DNA from: Paracoccaceae bacterium
GTDB taxonomy: Bacteria > Pseudomonadota > Alphaproteobacteria > Rhodobacterales > Rhodobacteraceae
Length of the DNA stretch: 64,000 bases
Assembly (NCBI GenBank): GCA_022822495.1
Contig: JAJEBQ010000056.1
Span: 28,691 to 92,690, forward strand
Reading direction: 5' to 3'
The notes under the pieces were generated by a model. That model saw only the letters and a list, made by a program, of their open reading frames with translations. It had not been told where the DNA came from and did no database searches. Position 1 is the first letter of the stretch, and each line of letters begins with the position of its first letter. Below are positions 17,217-26,825 of the stretch, piece after piece. A program made the translations under genes and the position numbers.

Positions 17217-18434
17217 ATGCAGGTTTTAGATAGAAAACTTCCAGTTACGGTTCTATCGGGATTTTTGGGAGCAGGTAAGACAACACTTTTAAATCACATT
17301 CTGAATAATCGTGAGGGGCGCAAGGTTGCGGTTATCGTTAATGATATGAGTGAAGTCAACATTGATGCCGATCTGGTTGAACACGGTGGTGGTAACCTCT
17401 CCAGAACAGAGGAAAAGCTGGTCGAAATGAGCAATGGTTGTATTTGCTGTACATTGCGTGAGGATCTCTTGTTGCAGGTAAGGGGCCTCGCAGCAGAGGG
17501 TAAGTTTGATTATCTCCTTATCGAAAGTACAGGCATCTCTGAACCTCTTCCTGTTGCCGCCACATTTGATTTTCGTGATGAGAGTGGCAATAGCCTCTCG
17601 GATGTCTCCGAGCTTGATACAATGGTGACAGTCGTTGATGCAGCCAATTTGATTAAAAACTACAGCTCGACTGATTTTTTGAAAGATAAAGGTGAAAGCA
17701 TCGGTGAGGAAGATGAACGGACATTAGTTGATTTGTTGGTTGAGCAGATTGAATTTGCCAATGTCATTCTCTTGAACAAGATTGATCTGGTATCCAAAGG
17801 TGAACTTGAAACTGTTAAGTCAATTATACGTGCTCTAAATACCAAAGCAAAAGTTGTTGAAACGACCTTATCACAAATTGAACTCGATGAAGTAATTAAT
17901 ACAGGTTTATTCGACATCAACGAGGCTCAAAAGCATCCTCTTTGGGTTCAGGAGTTATATAACTTCAAGGATCATGTTCCAGAAACTGAAGAGTACGGTA
18001 TTAAAAGTTTTGTGTACCGTGCCCGGGAACCGTTTGATCCTGTAAAGATAAATGATTTTTTTAATCAAGAGTGGCCAGGTGTTGTTCGTGCAAAAGGATT
18101 CTTTTGGATTTCAAGCAGGCCTGATTTTGTAGGTGAGGTTTCCCAAGCTGGAGCCTTTGTTCGCCACCGAGGTTTGGGGCGATGGTGGATAGCTGTTCCA
18201 AAGGAACGCTGGCCAGAAGGATCTTATTTTGATCGTGTCATAAAGCCAAACTGGGATAAAGACTATGGGGATCGAAGGCAGGAAATCGTTTTTATCGGAC
18301 TTAGTGCTGAGATGGATGAAGAGAAAATTTGTTGCCAGCTGGATGCCTGCTTAATCAAAGATTTTCTCAAAATTCCAAGCCGCTATCTGAAAATTCAGGA
18401 TCCGTTTCCGGCGTGGTTCCAACAGACAGCTTAA
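17217..18434 (+). CDS. COG0523 GTPase, putative zinc metallochaperone
   Basis: This 405-residue CobW/COG0523 protein has Walker [10 protein letters not shown] (residues 15-23), the signature CICC metal motif in [12 protein letters not shown] (residues 75-78), the ESTGISEP switch, LNKIDL and a C-terminal CobW_C domain ([25 protein letters not shown]). COG0523 proteins deliver metal to client proteins in a GTP-dependent way; Zur-controlled members are used in zinc starvation. ATG 17217 is chosen: AAGAAGGGGG lies upstream and the product starts [16 protein letters not shown]. The longer frame from 17172 would start inside the Zur box. Confidence 0.9.
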   Translation: MQVLDRKLPVTVLSGFLGAGKTTLLNHILNNREGRKVAVIVNDMSEVNIDADLVEHGGGNLSRTEEKLVEMSNGCICCTLREDLLLQVRGLAAEGKFDYLLIESTGISEPLPVAATFDFRDESGNSLSDVSELDTMVTVVDAANLIKNYSSTDFLKDKGESIGEEDERTLVDLLVEQIEFANVILLNKIDLVSKGELETVKSIIRALNTKAKVVETTLSQIELDEVINTGLFDINEAQKHPLWVQELYNFKDHVPETEEYGIKSFVYRAREPFDPVKINDFFNQEWPGVVRAKGFFWISSRPDFVGEVSQAGAFVRHRGLGRWWIAVPKERWPEGSYFDRVIKPNWDKDYGDRRQEIVFIGLSAEMDEEKICCQLDACLIKDFLKIPSRYLKIQDPFPAWFQQTA

Positions 18435-18870
18435 ACACAAAATCTGACGAAAATACCCTTCCACTACTTATGCTCAAGACAAACCGATTGTGGACTCGGT
18501 TTATTCGGGATTTGTACACATCAAAATTTTTTAAGGCTTGTTTTAATTAATCCTGCCAGATTGAGAAAAATGGAACTATTCACACTTTTCCGGTCGGGTT
18601 AGGATATCCCTTCATTACTGATAGTCGCGCGTTTCACAGAAAAGCACTTTTTCAAATTGAATGTCACAGGTTGCCCTAATTGACGGTTAACATTTATCTG
18701 TAAATAATCTAAGGTAAGTGTAAAGACCGACCTGAGAACAGTATTTTTGTTCTTATAGATCTTTGATCAATTGAAATTACCAAGATACCCGATCTTGTTA
18801 TTAAAAAATAGTTGCAACTGCAACTAATTTCTCTATATTGAAGTTACTCTTACAAGTACAGGAACAAAAA
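18435..18870. other. intergenic region upstream of hmgA
   Basis: This 436-bp AT-rich stretch has no supportable gene. It must hold the promoter of the hmgA operon. The only clear structure is the dyad at 18809-18826. Confidence 0.6.
18809..18826. promoter_or_regulatory. perfect dyad, candidate MarR-type operator
   Basis: TAGTTGCAACTGCAACTA has 8-bp perfect arms around a 2-bp centre. It lies 44 bp upstream of the hmgA start codon. AGTTGC-GCAACT dyads are typical of MarR-family operators, and a MarR gene co-transcribed with maiA lies at 12.7-13.1 kb, so it may be the regulator. That link is inference. Confidence 0.6.
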
Positions 18871-20223
18871 ATGGATCAATTTTCGGATAATAAGGATCAG
18901 CAAAGGATTTACTCCAATGTTGAATCCGTCAAGGGATACATGTCCGGCTTTGGCAATGATTTTGAAACGGAAGCTTTACCAGGTGCGCTACCACAAGGTC
19001 AGAATAGTCCACAGAAATGTACTTACGGATTATATGCTGAGCAATTGTCGGGAACGCCCTTCACGGCTCCTCGAGGACAGAATGAACGGACTTGGTGTTA
19101 TCGGATAAGACCTTCGGTTCGCCATTCGACAAGGTATAAAACTATTGATGTGCCGTATTGGAAAACAGCTCCTAACATCAGAGATGAAATTGTTTCTTTG
19201 GGACAATACAGATGGAACCCCCTACCTATTGAAGAAACCCCAACAACGTTTATAACTGGTATGAAAACAATGACAACTGCCGGTGATGTCAATACGCAAA
19301 CAGGTATGGCCGCTCATGTGTACATAATCACTGAATCCATGGAAGATGAATATTTTTATTCTGCTGATTCGGAAATGTTGATTGTACCACAACAAGGGGT
19401 GTTACGGTTTTTTACAGAATTGGGCATTATTGATTTGGAACCACAGGAAATTACTATCATTCCAAGGGGAATGGTAATTCGGGTTGAGGTTCTTGAAGGA
19501 CCCGCCAGAGGATTTGTCTGCGAGAATTACAGTTCCAAGTTTGATTTACCTAATCGAGGCCCGATTGGTGCCAACTGCTTGGCTAACCCCAGGGACTTCA
19601 AGACCCCCGTTGCGGCTTACGAGGATAGGGAAGTACCCTCCAGAATGGTAGTAAAATGGTGTGGGGCTTTCCATGCTTGTGATATTAACCAATCGCCTCT
19701 GGATGTGGTGGCGTGGCATGGCAACTATGCACCTTGCAAATATGATTTAAGAACCTTCTCTCCGGTGGGGGCCATTCTGTTCGATCATCCGGACCCGTCA
19801 ATTTACACCGTACTGACGGCCCCTTCAGGTTTTGAAGGTACTGCAAACATCGATTTTATTCTCTTTCGCGATAGGTGGAATGTTGCTGAGCATACTTTTC
19901 GACCTCCGTGGTACCACAAAAATATTATGTCAGAATTAATGGGTAATATTCATGGGATTTATGATGCCAAGCCGGAAGGATTTGTACCAGGTGGAATGAG
20001 TTTGCACAATATGATGCTACCGCATGGACCGGACAAGGACGCGTTTGAACATGCAACTAATGTCGATTTGGAACCTTCCAAACTGGAAAATACCATGAGT
20101 TTCATGTTTGAGACCAGATTCCCTCAACATTTAACTGAATTTGCTGCCTTTGAAGCTCAACTTCAATCAGACTATATTGACTGTTGGGTTACCCTGGAAA
20201 AAAAATTCTCGGGAAAGGCCTAA
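18871..20223 (+). CDS. hmgA: homogentisate 1,2-dioxygenase
   Basis: This 450-residue enzyme opens the ring of homogentisate to maleylacetoacetate using non-haem Fe(II). Family landmarks are the N-terminal [19 protein letters not shown], the central CRGFVCEN-like [31 protein letters not shown], and the iron-binding region [16 protein letters not shown] (near residue 348) followed by [11 protein letters not shown] 18871 follows AGGAAC; a longer frame begins at 18838. Length is slightly above the usual 430-445. It is the first gene of a compact operon running through rnhB. Confidence 0.95.
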   Translation: MDQFSDNKDQQRIYSNVESVKGYMSGFGNDFETEALPGALPQGQNSPQKCTYGLYAEQLSGTPFTAPRGQNERTWCYRIRPSVRHSTRYKTIDVPYWKTAPNIRDEIVSLGQYRWNPLPIEETPTTFITGMKTMTTAGDVNTQTGMAAHVYIITESMEDEYFYSADSEMLIVPQQGVLRFFTELGIIDLEPQEITIIPRGMVIRVEVLEGPARGFVCENYSSKFDLPNRGPIGANCLANPRDFKTPVAAYEDREVPSRMVVKWCGAFHACDINQSPLDVVAWHGNYAPCKYDLRTFSPVGAILFDHPDPSIYTVLTAPSGFEGTANIDFILFRDRWNVAEHTFRPPWYHKNIMSELMGNIHGIYDAKPEGFVPGGMSLHNMMLPHGPDKDAFEHATNVDLEPSKLENTMSFMFETRFPQHLTEFAAFEAQLQSDYIDCWVTLEKKFSGKA

Positions 20224-20230
20224 AAACCTG

Positions 20231-21118
20231 ATGCAAACTATCAGTAAGGAATCAAGTGTGGTTGAAGACAGATTGGTTATTTTGGGTTCCAAGGGAGGAC
20301 CATCCCTTCGTTCCACAGAAAGAATGCCAACATCTAACCTTTTGGAAATGGGCGGCAAGATCTGTGTTATTGACTGCGGATTGGGGGTAACCTCAAGATT
20401 GGTGGAAGCTGGAATTAAACTTGCTGAAATAGATTACATCTTTGTAACCCATCTTCATTCTGACCATATTTTGGAACTGGGCCCTCTCATTCATACAGCC
20501 TGGACAACTAATCTTAACAAAAAGATCGTTATCTTTGGACCAAAAGGAATTAAGGAATACCTAAACCATTTTTTTCAATCACTAAGCTTCGATATTAATC
20601 TGAGGGTGGAAGACGAAGGTAGGCCAGATTTAAAGGACTTGGTTGATATCAGGGTATACAAAGAAGGATTGGTTCTAAATAAAGTTTTAAAGGTAACCGC
20701 CTTAAAAGTTCCACATCCACCCGTGGAAGAGTGCTACGCATTAAAAATGGAAAATGATGGCTGGAAAGTAACTTTCGGTGCAGATACATCTTATTTTCCT
20801 CCCCTGATGGATTTTGCCAGGGGAAGCAATATTCTCGTTCACGAGGCAATGCTGGTCAGTGCCATTGAGGAACTGATTAGAAGAACAAATATGGCCAAAA
20901 GATTGGAAGCTCACCTGTTTGCAAGTCATACTCCCGTAGAAGATGTCGGCAGGATTGCTTCTGGTGCTGATGTCAAATTATTGATTTTAAACCATCTGGT
21001 ACCCGTTGGGCTGCAAAGTTTTGATGAAAAGGAATGGCTTGATGAAATTACCAGAACATGGAATGGAGAATTAAGAATAGCCCATGACGGCTTGGAAATC
21101 AGGAGGCATAAGAATTGA
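20231..21118 (+). CDS. metallo-beta-lactamase-fold hydrolase (RNase Z-like subfamily)
   Basis: This ~295-residue MBL-fold protein has the intact metal motif THLHSDHILEL, a GADTSYFPPL aspartate and a late FASHTPVEDVGRIA histidine, the set seen in RNase Z/arylsulfatase-like MBL proteins. The substrate is unknown. Its position between hmgA and the fumarylacetoacetase-type gene suggests a role in aromatic breakdown, possibly hydrolysing a lactone or ester. The start is ambiguous: ATG 20231 lies 8 bp after the hmgA stop, while GTG 20258 has AAGGA at good spacing. The stop overlaps the next start by 4 bp. Confidence 0.8.
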   Translation: MQTISKESSVVEDRLVILGSKGGPSLRSTERMPTSNLLEMGGKICVIDCGLGVTSRLVEAGIKLAEIDYIFVTHLHSDHILELGPLIHTAWTTNLNKKIVIFGPKGIKEYLNHFFQSLSFDINLRVEDEGRPDLKDLVDIRVYKEGLVLNKVLKVTALKVPHPPVEECYALKMENDGWKVTFGADTSYFPPLMDFARGSNILVHEAMLVSAIEELIRRTNMAKRLEAHLFASHTPVEDVGRIASGADVKLLILNHLVPVGLQSFDEKEWLDEITRTWNGELRIAHDGLEIRRHKN

Positions 21119-22122
21119 AATTAGCTTCGTTAAATGATGGTTCCCTGGATGGGCAACTGGTTGTTGTATCCAAGGATTTAAAAACCTGTATTAATGCATC
21201 AGGTATAGCACCTAATATGCAAAGCGCCTTAGATAACTGGATTCATCTCATGCCCCGGTTGGAAGTCTTAGCAAGAGAGCTGGAGGCAGGAAACAATGGT
21301 TTCGAATTTGATCAGAGAATGGTATATTCGCCCCTTCCAAGATCCTATCAGTGGGCAGATGGATCAGCGTACCTGAATCACGTAGAATTGGTTAGAAAAG
21401 CCAGAAACGCCAAGGTTCCAGATTCTTTCTTTGAGGACCCCCTTATGTATCAGGGTGGGTCAGATAGTTTTTACGCACCGCATGGGCCCATTGAATTGCT
21501 TGATGAAAGCTGGGGTGTTGATTTGGAAGCTGAAGTTGCTGTAATTGTTGACAAAGTTCCGATGGGCATAACAGCTGATGAAGCTCCGAAATATATCAAT
21601 TTGATAATGCTTGTAAATGATGTGAGTTTAAGGAATTTGATTCCAGCAGAATTGGGAAAAGGATTTGGCTTTTTTCAATCGAAACCAGCCACAGCATTTT
21701 CACCGGTGGCGGTAACCCCTGATGAAATAGACGAATGGTCGGATGGTACCATTCACCTGCCTTTGTGCGTTGATATTAATAACCAGCCTTTTGGAAGAGC
21801 CAATGCAGGCATAGACATGACCTTCAATTTCTTTCAATTGATTGCTCACGCTGCCAGGACACGAGAACTTGCTGCAGGGACCGTTATTGGCTCAGGCACC
21901 ATTTCTAATAAACTAGATGGGGGGCCAGGCAAGCCAATTTCTGAAGGCGGTGTAGGATACTCGTGCATTTCGGAAATTAGAACGGTAGAAACCATCAACG
22001 ATGGCCAGCCCAAGACACCATTTTTGCATTTCGGGGATACTGTCGAAATCTGGATGGAAGACAACCAGGGGAAATCAATTTTCGGATCAATCAAACAAAC
22101 TGTTAGAAAATACGAGAGATAA
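21115..22122 (+). CDS. fumarylacetoacetate hydrolase family protein
   Basis: This 335-residue FAH-fold protein shows the metal-binding segment WGVDLEAEVAVIVD, NDVSLRN, and KGFGFFQSKPATAFSPVAVTPDE, with the later GSGTISNKL. It should hydrolyse fumarylacetoacetate to fumarate and acetoacetate and so complete the pathway begun by hmgA and maiA. The start codon is TTG at 21115, preceded by a strong AGGAGG; it overlaps the previous stop (TTGA). The length fits the group of FAA hydrolases found with hmgA in proteobacteria. Confidence 0.88.
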   Translation: MKLASLNDGSLDGQLVVVSKDLKTCINASGIAPNMQSALDNWIHLMPRLEVLARELEAGNNGFEFDQRMVYSPLPRSYQWADGSAYLNHVELVRKARNAKVPDSFFEDPLMYQGGSDSFYAPHGPIELLDESWGVDLEAEVAVIVDKVPMGITADEAPKYINLIMLVNDVSLRNLIPAELGKGFGFFQSKPATAFSPVAVTPDEIDEWSDGTIHLPLCVDINNQPFGRANAGIDMTFNFFQLIAHAARTRELAAGTVIGSGTISNKLDGGPGKPISEGGVGYSCISEIRTVETINDGQPKTPFLHFGDTVEIWMEDNQGKSIFGSIKQTVRKYER

Positions 22123-22124
22123 TT

Positions 22125-23075
22125 ATGGCAAAAGAGTTCGCATCCAGGAGTGACCTGGCAGAAAAGAAAACCAGTTTCATTGAAATCGGCAGGGGCTTAT
22201 ACGCTTTTACGGCCGAAGGAGACCCCAATTCGGGAGTAATTATTGGTGATGATTCGGTCATGGTTATCGAAGCCCAGGCAACACCAAGATTGGCTGGCAA
22301 AGTCATAGAGGAAATCCAAAAGGTCACAGACAAGCCAATAACCCATCTTGTCCTAACTCATTATCATGCGGTTCGGGTCCTTGGAGCTTCAGCCTTTAAC
22401 GCCCGGGAAATCATTATGTCTGAAACAGCAAGAGGTATGGTCGTAGAAAGAGGGCAGGAAGATTGGGATAGTGAATTCAACAGGTTCCCGAGGCTATTTG
22501 AAGGGCATGAATCCATACCTGGATTAACCTGGCCGACGACAACGTTCAATGGCAGAATGACTGTTTATCTCGGCAATAGAAAGATTGATATAATGCAGAT
22601 TGGTCGTGCACATACTGCTGGAGATGCCGTCGTTTGGGTTCCCGATGAGCAGGTCATGTTTACAGGGGATATTGTGGAGTATAAATCAGCCTGTTACTGT
22701 GGCGATGGACACTTTGAAGATTGGCAAGAAACACTTGATGTCGTAGAAAGTTTCCAACCTGAAGCGATCGCCCCTGGACGAGGAGATGCCTTGACAGGTG
22801 AGCGAATGGTAACAGCAGGTCTTGATGGTACCAGGGAGTTTTTGGATGCGACCTATTTACCGGTCGTTCGCGTTGCCTCGCGGAATGGAACTTTGAAAGA
22901 AGCCTGGGATGCCGTAAGGGCCAATTGTGATGATTCGTTTGGTGATTATGCGATTTATGAACATTGTTTGCCCTTCAATGTAACCCGTGCTTACGACGAG
23001 GCAAGGGGGGTTGATACTCCTCGAATTTGGACAGCCGAGCGTGACATCAAAATGTGGACTGAACTCCAGGGTTAA
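22125..23075 (+). CDS. MBL-fold protein with altered metal motif
   Basis: This 316-residue MBL-fold protein belongs to the SoxH/glyoxalase-II-like branch. The usual HxHxDH motif reads HYHAVRVLG, so the Asp and third His are replaced by Val and Arg. Later ligand positions look retained (GRAHTAGDAVVW, VMFTGDIVEY, APGRGD). Either it binds one metal or its chemistry is changed. It starts 2 bp after the preceding gene and is followed 33 bp later by the flavin monooxygenase, so it is part of the homogentisate operon. Function is unknown. Confidence 0.8.
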   Translation: MAKEFASRSDLAEKKTSFIEIGRGLYAFTAEGDPNSGVIIGDDSVMVIEAQATPRLAGKVIEEIQKVTDKPITHLVLTHYHAVRVLGASAFNAREIIMSETARGMVVERGQEDWDSEFNRFPRLFEGHESIPGLTWPTTTFNGRMTVYLGNRKIDIMQIGRAHTAGDAVVWVPDEQVMFTGDIVEYKSACYCGDGHFEDWQETLDVVESFQPEAIAPGRGDALTGERMVTAGLDGTREFLDATYLPVVRVASRNGTLKEAWDAVRANCDDSFGDYAIYEHCLPFNVTRAYDEARGVDTPRIWTAERDIKMWTELQG

Positions 23076-23108
23076 GTGCTTAAGACGCTAGATTGTAGCA
23101 GTATCTAG

Positions 23109-24662
23109 ATGCCATATAAAGCGAAGGAATATCAATTTGTTCCCCCACCGGGGCTTGTGAGTAAGGAACCCTCAAAACAAGTTGTCATTGTTGGTGCTGG
23201 CCCCATTGGGTTGGCCATGGCTATTGAACTGGCCAATCATGATATTCCCTCGGTTGTTCTGGATAGAGACAACAAGGTATCTATAGGCTCCAGGGCGATT
23301 TGTTGGTCTAAAAGGTCATTGGAAATCTTTGATCGATTGGGCATTGGCGATCAGGCTCTGGCCAAGGGAGTCATGTGGAAAGTTGGTCGTACATATCATC
23401 GTGACAGAGAACTGTTTACTTTTGATCTATTGCCTGAAGAAGGTCACAAATACCCAGCCTTTGTAAACCTACAACAATATTATGTTGAAGAATACTTGGT
23501 GGCCAAAGCCCAAACCATGGATTTGATTGACTTGAGATTTTTGAACCAGGTCGTTGGTTTAGAAAACACTCCAGAACAAGTAGAGCTAGAAATATCCACT
23601 CCACAGGGTGATTATATGTTGGAGACTGATTTTCTGATTGCTTGTGATGGAGTGAGATCAACTATTCGAAAGCAACTTGGTTTGGAATTTATCGGTGAAC
23701 TGTTTGAAGAAAGGTTTTTAATTGCCGACATTGAGATGCACAGAGAGTTTCCGCCAGAGCGGAGGTTTTGGTTTGAACCTGTATTTCATGAAGGACAATC
23801 GGCTCTTTTGCACAAGCAACCAGACAATATTTACCGGATTGACCTTCAACTTGGCTGGGATGCTGATCCCGAATTGGAAAAATTGCCCGAAAAAGTGATT
23901 CCTCGCGTCGAGAAAGTCGTGGGTACGAGTGATTTCAAGATAGATTGGGTATCTGTGTATACCTTTCAATGTCGACGACTTGAGAAGTTTGTACATGATC
24001 GGATCATTTTTGCGGGTGATTCCGCACATGTCGTTTCTCCATTTGGTGCAAGAGGTGGTAATGGGGGACTTCAGGATGTTGACAATTTGGGTTGGAAATT
24101 AGCTGCAGTACTCCAAGGGAGATCTTCCCGAAAACTCCTGGATAGTTACAACACCGAAAGAGTATTCGGAGCAGATGAGAACATTGCCCATTCAACGAGA
24201 ACCACCAAGTTTATGACACCATCGGACGGAGTTGAAAGGATGTTCCGAGATCAACTCTTTAAATTGGCCCGGGTATCCCCATTTGCCCGAAACTGGATTA
24301 ACCCCGGGAGATTATCTGTACCCGCCGTTTATTCTATGTTTGAGGACTCCGGTCCAGAACTGCCCATGGTTTCAAGACCAGGTTCAGTTGCTCCTGATGC
24401 CGAGCTTGATGCCGATAAATGGTTGATCAACCTGTTTGATACCAACGTAACTGTCTTAGGTATAAATACCGAAGTTCCCAAATTTAGAGGCTGTAAGAGT
24501 ATCAATCTAACGGCAAATAAATATATCAGGGAGAGATATCTTGGTAATAAGCCAAAGGCAATTTATCTTATTCGGCCAGATCATGTCATATCTGCACGTT
24601 GGCTAGAGACATCGGAGAACCAACTTTCCAAAGAAATCAATAGAATCTGGGAATGCGAATAA
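23109..24662 (+). CDS. FAD-dependent aromatic hydroxylase (MhpA/PobA-like)
   Basis: This 517-residue class A flavoprotein monooxygenase has the Rossmann motif VIVGAGPIGLAMAIELA, the DG motif in ACDGVRSTIRKQLG, and the GD motif FAGDSAHVVSPFGARGGNGGLQDVDNLGWKL. Such enzymes hydroxylate phenolic substrates with NAD(P)H. In a homogentisate operon a likely job is making homogentisate or a related dihydroxy compound from a hydroxyphenylacetate, but the substrate is inferred only from context. Its TAA overlaps the next ATG by one base (TAATG). Confidence 0.85.
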   Translation: MPYKAKEYQFVPPPGLVSKEPSKQVVIVGAGPIGLAMAIELANHDIPSVVLDRDNKVSIGSRAICWSKRSLEIFDRLGIGDQALAKGVMWKVGRTYHRDRELFTFDLLPEEGHKYPAFVNLQQYYVEEYLVAKAQTMDLIDLRFLNQVVGLENTPEQVELEISTPQGDYMLETDFLIACDGVRSTIRKQLGLEFIGELFEERFLIADIEMHREFPPERRFWFEPVFHEGQSALLHKQPDNIYRIDLQLGWDADPELEKLPEKVIPRVEKVVGTSDFKIDWVSVYTFQCRRLEKFVHDRIIFAGDSAHVVSPFGARGGNGGLQDVDNLGWKLAAVLQGRSSRKLLDSYNTERVFGADENIAHSTRTTKFMTPSDGVERMFRDQLFKLARVSPFARNWINPGRLSVPAVYSMFEDSGPELPMVSRPGSVAPDAELDADKWLINLFDTNVTVLGINTEVPKFRGCKSINLTANKYIRERYLGNKPKAIYLIRPDHVISARWLETSENQLSKEINRIWECE

Positions 24663-24856
24663 TGGCCAACCAACCACAAGCAAGTGTGGACGAAATCTAT
24701 CAAATCCTATTGAAGGCATTTAATAATATAGAGGAATCACAAAGATTGGAATACGCCATTATGGTTTTGATTTCCCTTTGTGATCAAATTCAAGACAAGG
24801 ATAAAATTACCGAAATTTTAAATCAATCTCGACTGGCTTTGGAGAATGTTGATTGA
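24662..24856 (+). CDS. DUF2783-family small protein
   Basis: A 64-residue acidic, mostly helical protein (ASVDEIYQILLKAFNNIEESQRLEYAIMVLISLCDQIQDKDKI). It resembles DUF2783 proteins that are encoded next to this type of flavin monooxygenase and MBL protein. ATG 24662 is preferred over 24653 because it overlaps the upstream stop as TAATG. A structural or chaperone role for the monooxygenase is plausible but unproven. Confidence 0.7.
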   Translation: MANQPQASVDEIYQILLKAFNNIEESQRLEYAIMVLISLCDQIQDKDKITEILNQSRLALENVD

Positions 24857-25479
24857 CGGGACAATCTTACTTACCAAGTTTTGACCTTGAAGTAACATAT
24901 AAAATTGAGGGATACAATGTTATTGCCGGGGTTGATGAAGTTGGAAGAGGGTGCATTGCCGGACCGGTAACGGCTGGTGCGGTTATATTTAAAAGTGAAT
25001 CCTTTCCCGAAGGACTCGATGATTCAAAAAAATTGACTCCCCAGAAAAGAAACCAAGCTTATGCTGGAATCAAGAAGGAAGCAATATTTGCGCTAGCACA
25101 TGTAGCTGTAGAAGAGATTGAAGAATTAAATATCCTGCAAGCCTCGTTAAAGGCCATGACCTTGGCAGTTAATTCTCTGCCACTGGTTCCTGATCTGGTT
25201 TTGGTAGATGGTAATTGGACACCTCCTCACCTTCCTTGTGAAAGCGTTGCGATCGTTAAGGGAGATCAGAAATCTCTCACCATAGCGGCTGCCTCGGTTG
25301 TAGCCAAAGTGAACAGAGATAAGTTGATGTGTCAATTACACAAGGAAGAACCACAATATAAGTGGCATAACAATAAAGGCTATGGAACGAGGGAACACTT
25401 ACAAGCACTAAAGAAATTTGGACCTTCTCGACATCATCGAAAGTCATTTCTTCCTTTGCGCAAACTTTTTGAAGACTGA
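24853..25479 (+). CDS. rnhB: ribonuclease HII
   Basis: This 208-residue enzyme cuts the RNA strand of RNA-DNA hybrids and removes misincorporated ribonucleotides. The catalytic motif VDEVGRGCIAGPV supplies the Asp-Glu pair, LVLVDGNW the third acid, and SVVAKVNRDKLM plus YKWHNNKGYGTREH are family signatures. The start is TTG 24853, overlapping the DUF2783 stop (TTGA). Being at the end of the aromatic operon is probably incidental co-transcription. Length is typical. Confidence 0.94.
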   Translation: MTGQSYLPSFDLEVTYKIEGYNVIAGVDEVGRGCIAGPVTAGAVIFKSESFPEGLDDSKKLTPQKRNQAYAGIKKEAIFALAHVAVEEIEELNILQASLKAMTLAVNSLPLVPDLVLVDGNWTPPHLPCESVAIVKGDQKSLTIAAASVVAKVNRDKLMCQLHKEEPQYKWHNNKGYGTREHLQALKKFGPSRHHRKSFLPLRKLFED

Positions 25480-25519
25480 ATCTATTCCGCCGGGAAAACG
25501 AAATCACTTAAATACCTCC

Positions 25520-25595
25520 TGGCAGGGGCGGAGGGATTCGAACCCCCGACAACCGGTTTTGGAGACCGGTGCTCTACCAGCTGAGCTACACCCCT
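25520..25595 (-). tRNA. tRNA-Trp (CCA)
   Basis: Reading the minus strand, a 76-nt cloverleaf is complete: acceptor AGGGGTG pairs with CGCCCCT, the D arm contains AGCTCAGCTGGTAGAGC, the anticodon stem CCGGT/ACCGG closes the loop CTCCAAA with anticodon CCA, and the T arm is GGGGGTTCGAATCCCTC. The 3' CCA is encoded. It lies 40 bp beyond rnhB on the opposite strand. Confidence 0.96.
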
Positions 25596-25835
25596 CCAGG
25601 AAAAGAAAGTGACCGAAGACTACAATGTAGGTAATTAATGATAAAGTTAAAGAGGTATTTTACCTCAATGGTGTTCTGGACCCCAATTATTTTACAAGGA
25701 TAGAATGAAATGCATGAAGTGATGGTTTGTAATTGTTGTTCTAAGGCTGCTAATAACCTTTGTTTTTCAATAAATTGAATGATATACTAATGCTTTATAA
25801 GAAATAATCGCTTACCAAATGCAGTGCCCTGATTT

Positions 25836-26252
25836 ATGAGAAGAACATTCTTGATATTCTTTTTTGCAACTACCTTTAGCATGAATTTTGTCTCACTTAC
25901 TTCGGCAGAGGGTGACCCTACCAAGGGAGAAAGAGCCTTTGGTCAGTGTAAGGCTTGTCATACGGTTGTGGCTGGCGAAACCAAAAGAACCGGCCCAAAC
26001 CTTTTTGGTGTAATAGATCGTCAGGCAGGAAGTACTGATTTTGGTTATTCAGATGATTTACTTGAAGCGGGTGAAGGAGGTTTGATTTGGACCGAAGAAA
26101 ATTTGGGTGCCTTTCTAAAGGATCCAAAAAAATTCCTGAGTGAATTTATGGACGTACCTGGTGGCCAAGTCAGAATTAAAAAAACCATCAAGGTCGGACA
26201 AGACAAACGACGTGCTGATTTGATAGCCTATTTAAGTTCTCTTGCAAACTAA
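25836..26252 (+). CDS. secreted class I c-type cytochrome
   Basis: This 138-residue protein starts with a signal peptide (MRRTFLIFFFATTFSMN ... SAEG, cleavage near residue 24) and has one haem-binding site, CKACH at residues 38-42. The layout (GPNLFGVIDRQAGS, FGYSDDLLEAGEGGLIWTEENLGAFLKDPKKF, then KRADLIAYL-like RRADLIAYLSS) is that of soluble periplasmic cytochrome c2/c552 electron carriers. The usual axial Met is probably in EFMDVPGG. It is monocistronic. No terminator is obvious downstream. Confidence 0.9.
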   Translation: MRRTFLIFFFATTFSMNFVSLTSAEGDPTKGERAFGQCKACHTVVAGETKRTGPNLFGVIDRQAGSTDFGYSDDLLEAGEGGLIWTEENLGAFLKDPKKFLSEFMDVPGGQVRIKKTIKVGQDKRRADLIAYLSSLAN

Positions 26253-26540
26253 ATTTTGAAAGAAATTCAACTTGTTGAAGTGTAGTATTTCCTCATAGGG
26301 TTGTAGTCCGAAGCGACTGATAAACTTCCAGATAATACTCTTTACCTGATATGGTTAGGATATTTACTTGAAGTAAGTAACTACTCATGATTGAACTGTA
26401 GGTTGTTCTGATTCACCTTGATTACAGGGAGTATGCCTATCACTAAGAAGGCAATTGAAGTCATGATAAGCGTTGGTTTATGAGCCATAAATTGGGACAA
26501 TTTTGGCAGCCGCTTTCGATAAGGTTACTCTCAATAAAGT

Positions 26541-26825
26541 GCGAGGTAATCGCTTTTAAAATTTTGATTTCCTCTTTTGGTGATTTAATCCCCTAAGGTC
26601 TTAAAAATGACACCATTCTATTGAGGCTCAAAAGATGCCGAATGATTTCCCTGTTTTTGAGAGGATTACGGATTCCCGATGTTGTCTTACCTTGCGCCAT
26701 GATCTTCATGACATGCTGATGATGGCCCTATTGACCGTCCTCTCTGGTGGTGAACCCTGTCTCGCAGGGCTCCGTTTGGCTAGACTTTTACCTCAAAATG
26801 GGGCCGTTCAAAAGCGATGGCCCTG
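26541..26825. mobile_element. 285-bp internal-deletion derivative of ISAs1
   Basis: The left end (AGGTAATCGCTTTTAAAATT) and right end (GTTCAAAAGCGATGGCCCTG) match the termini of the ISAs1 copy at 50085-51296. An exact 9-bp direct repeat CAATAAAGT flanks it (26532-26540 and 26826-26834). Inside, a short frame joins the transposase N-terminus (FERITDSR ... ALLTVLSGGEPC) directly to its last residues (LARLLPQNGAVQKR), so about 0.9 kb is missing. The 0.7-kb gap around it (26253-26943) holds no other gene I can support. Confidence 0.88.

Noticed and set aside
25520..25595. The tRNA-Trp gene as an integration site for the accessory genes.
   Set aside because: No integrase gene and no repeated 3' tRNA segment were seen nearby.
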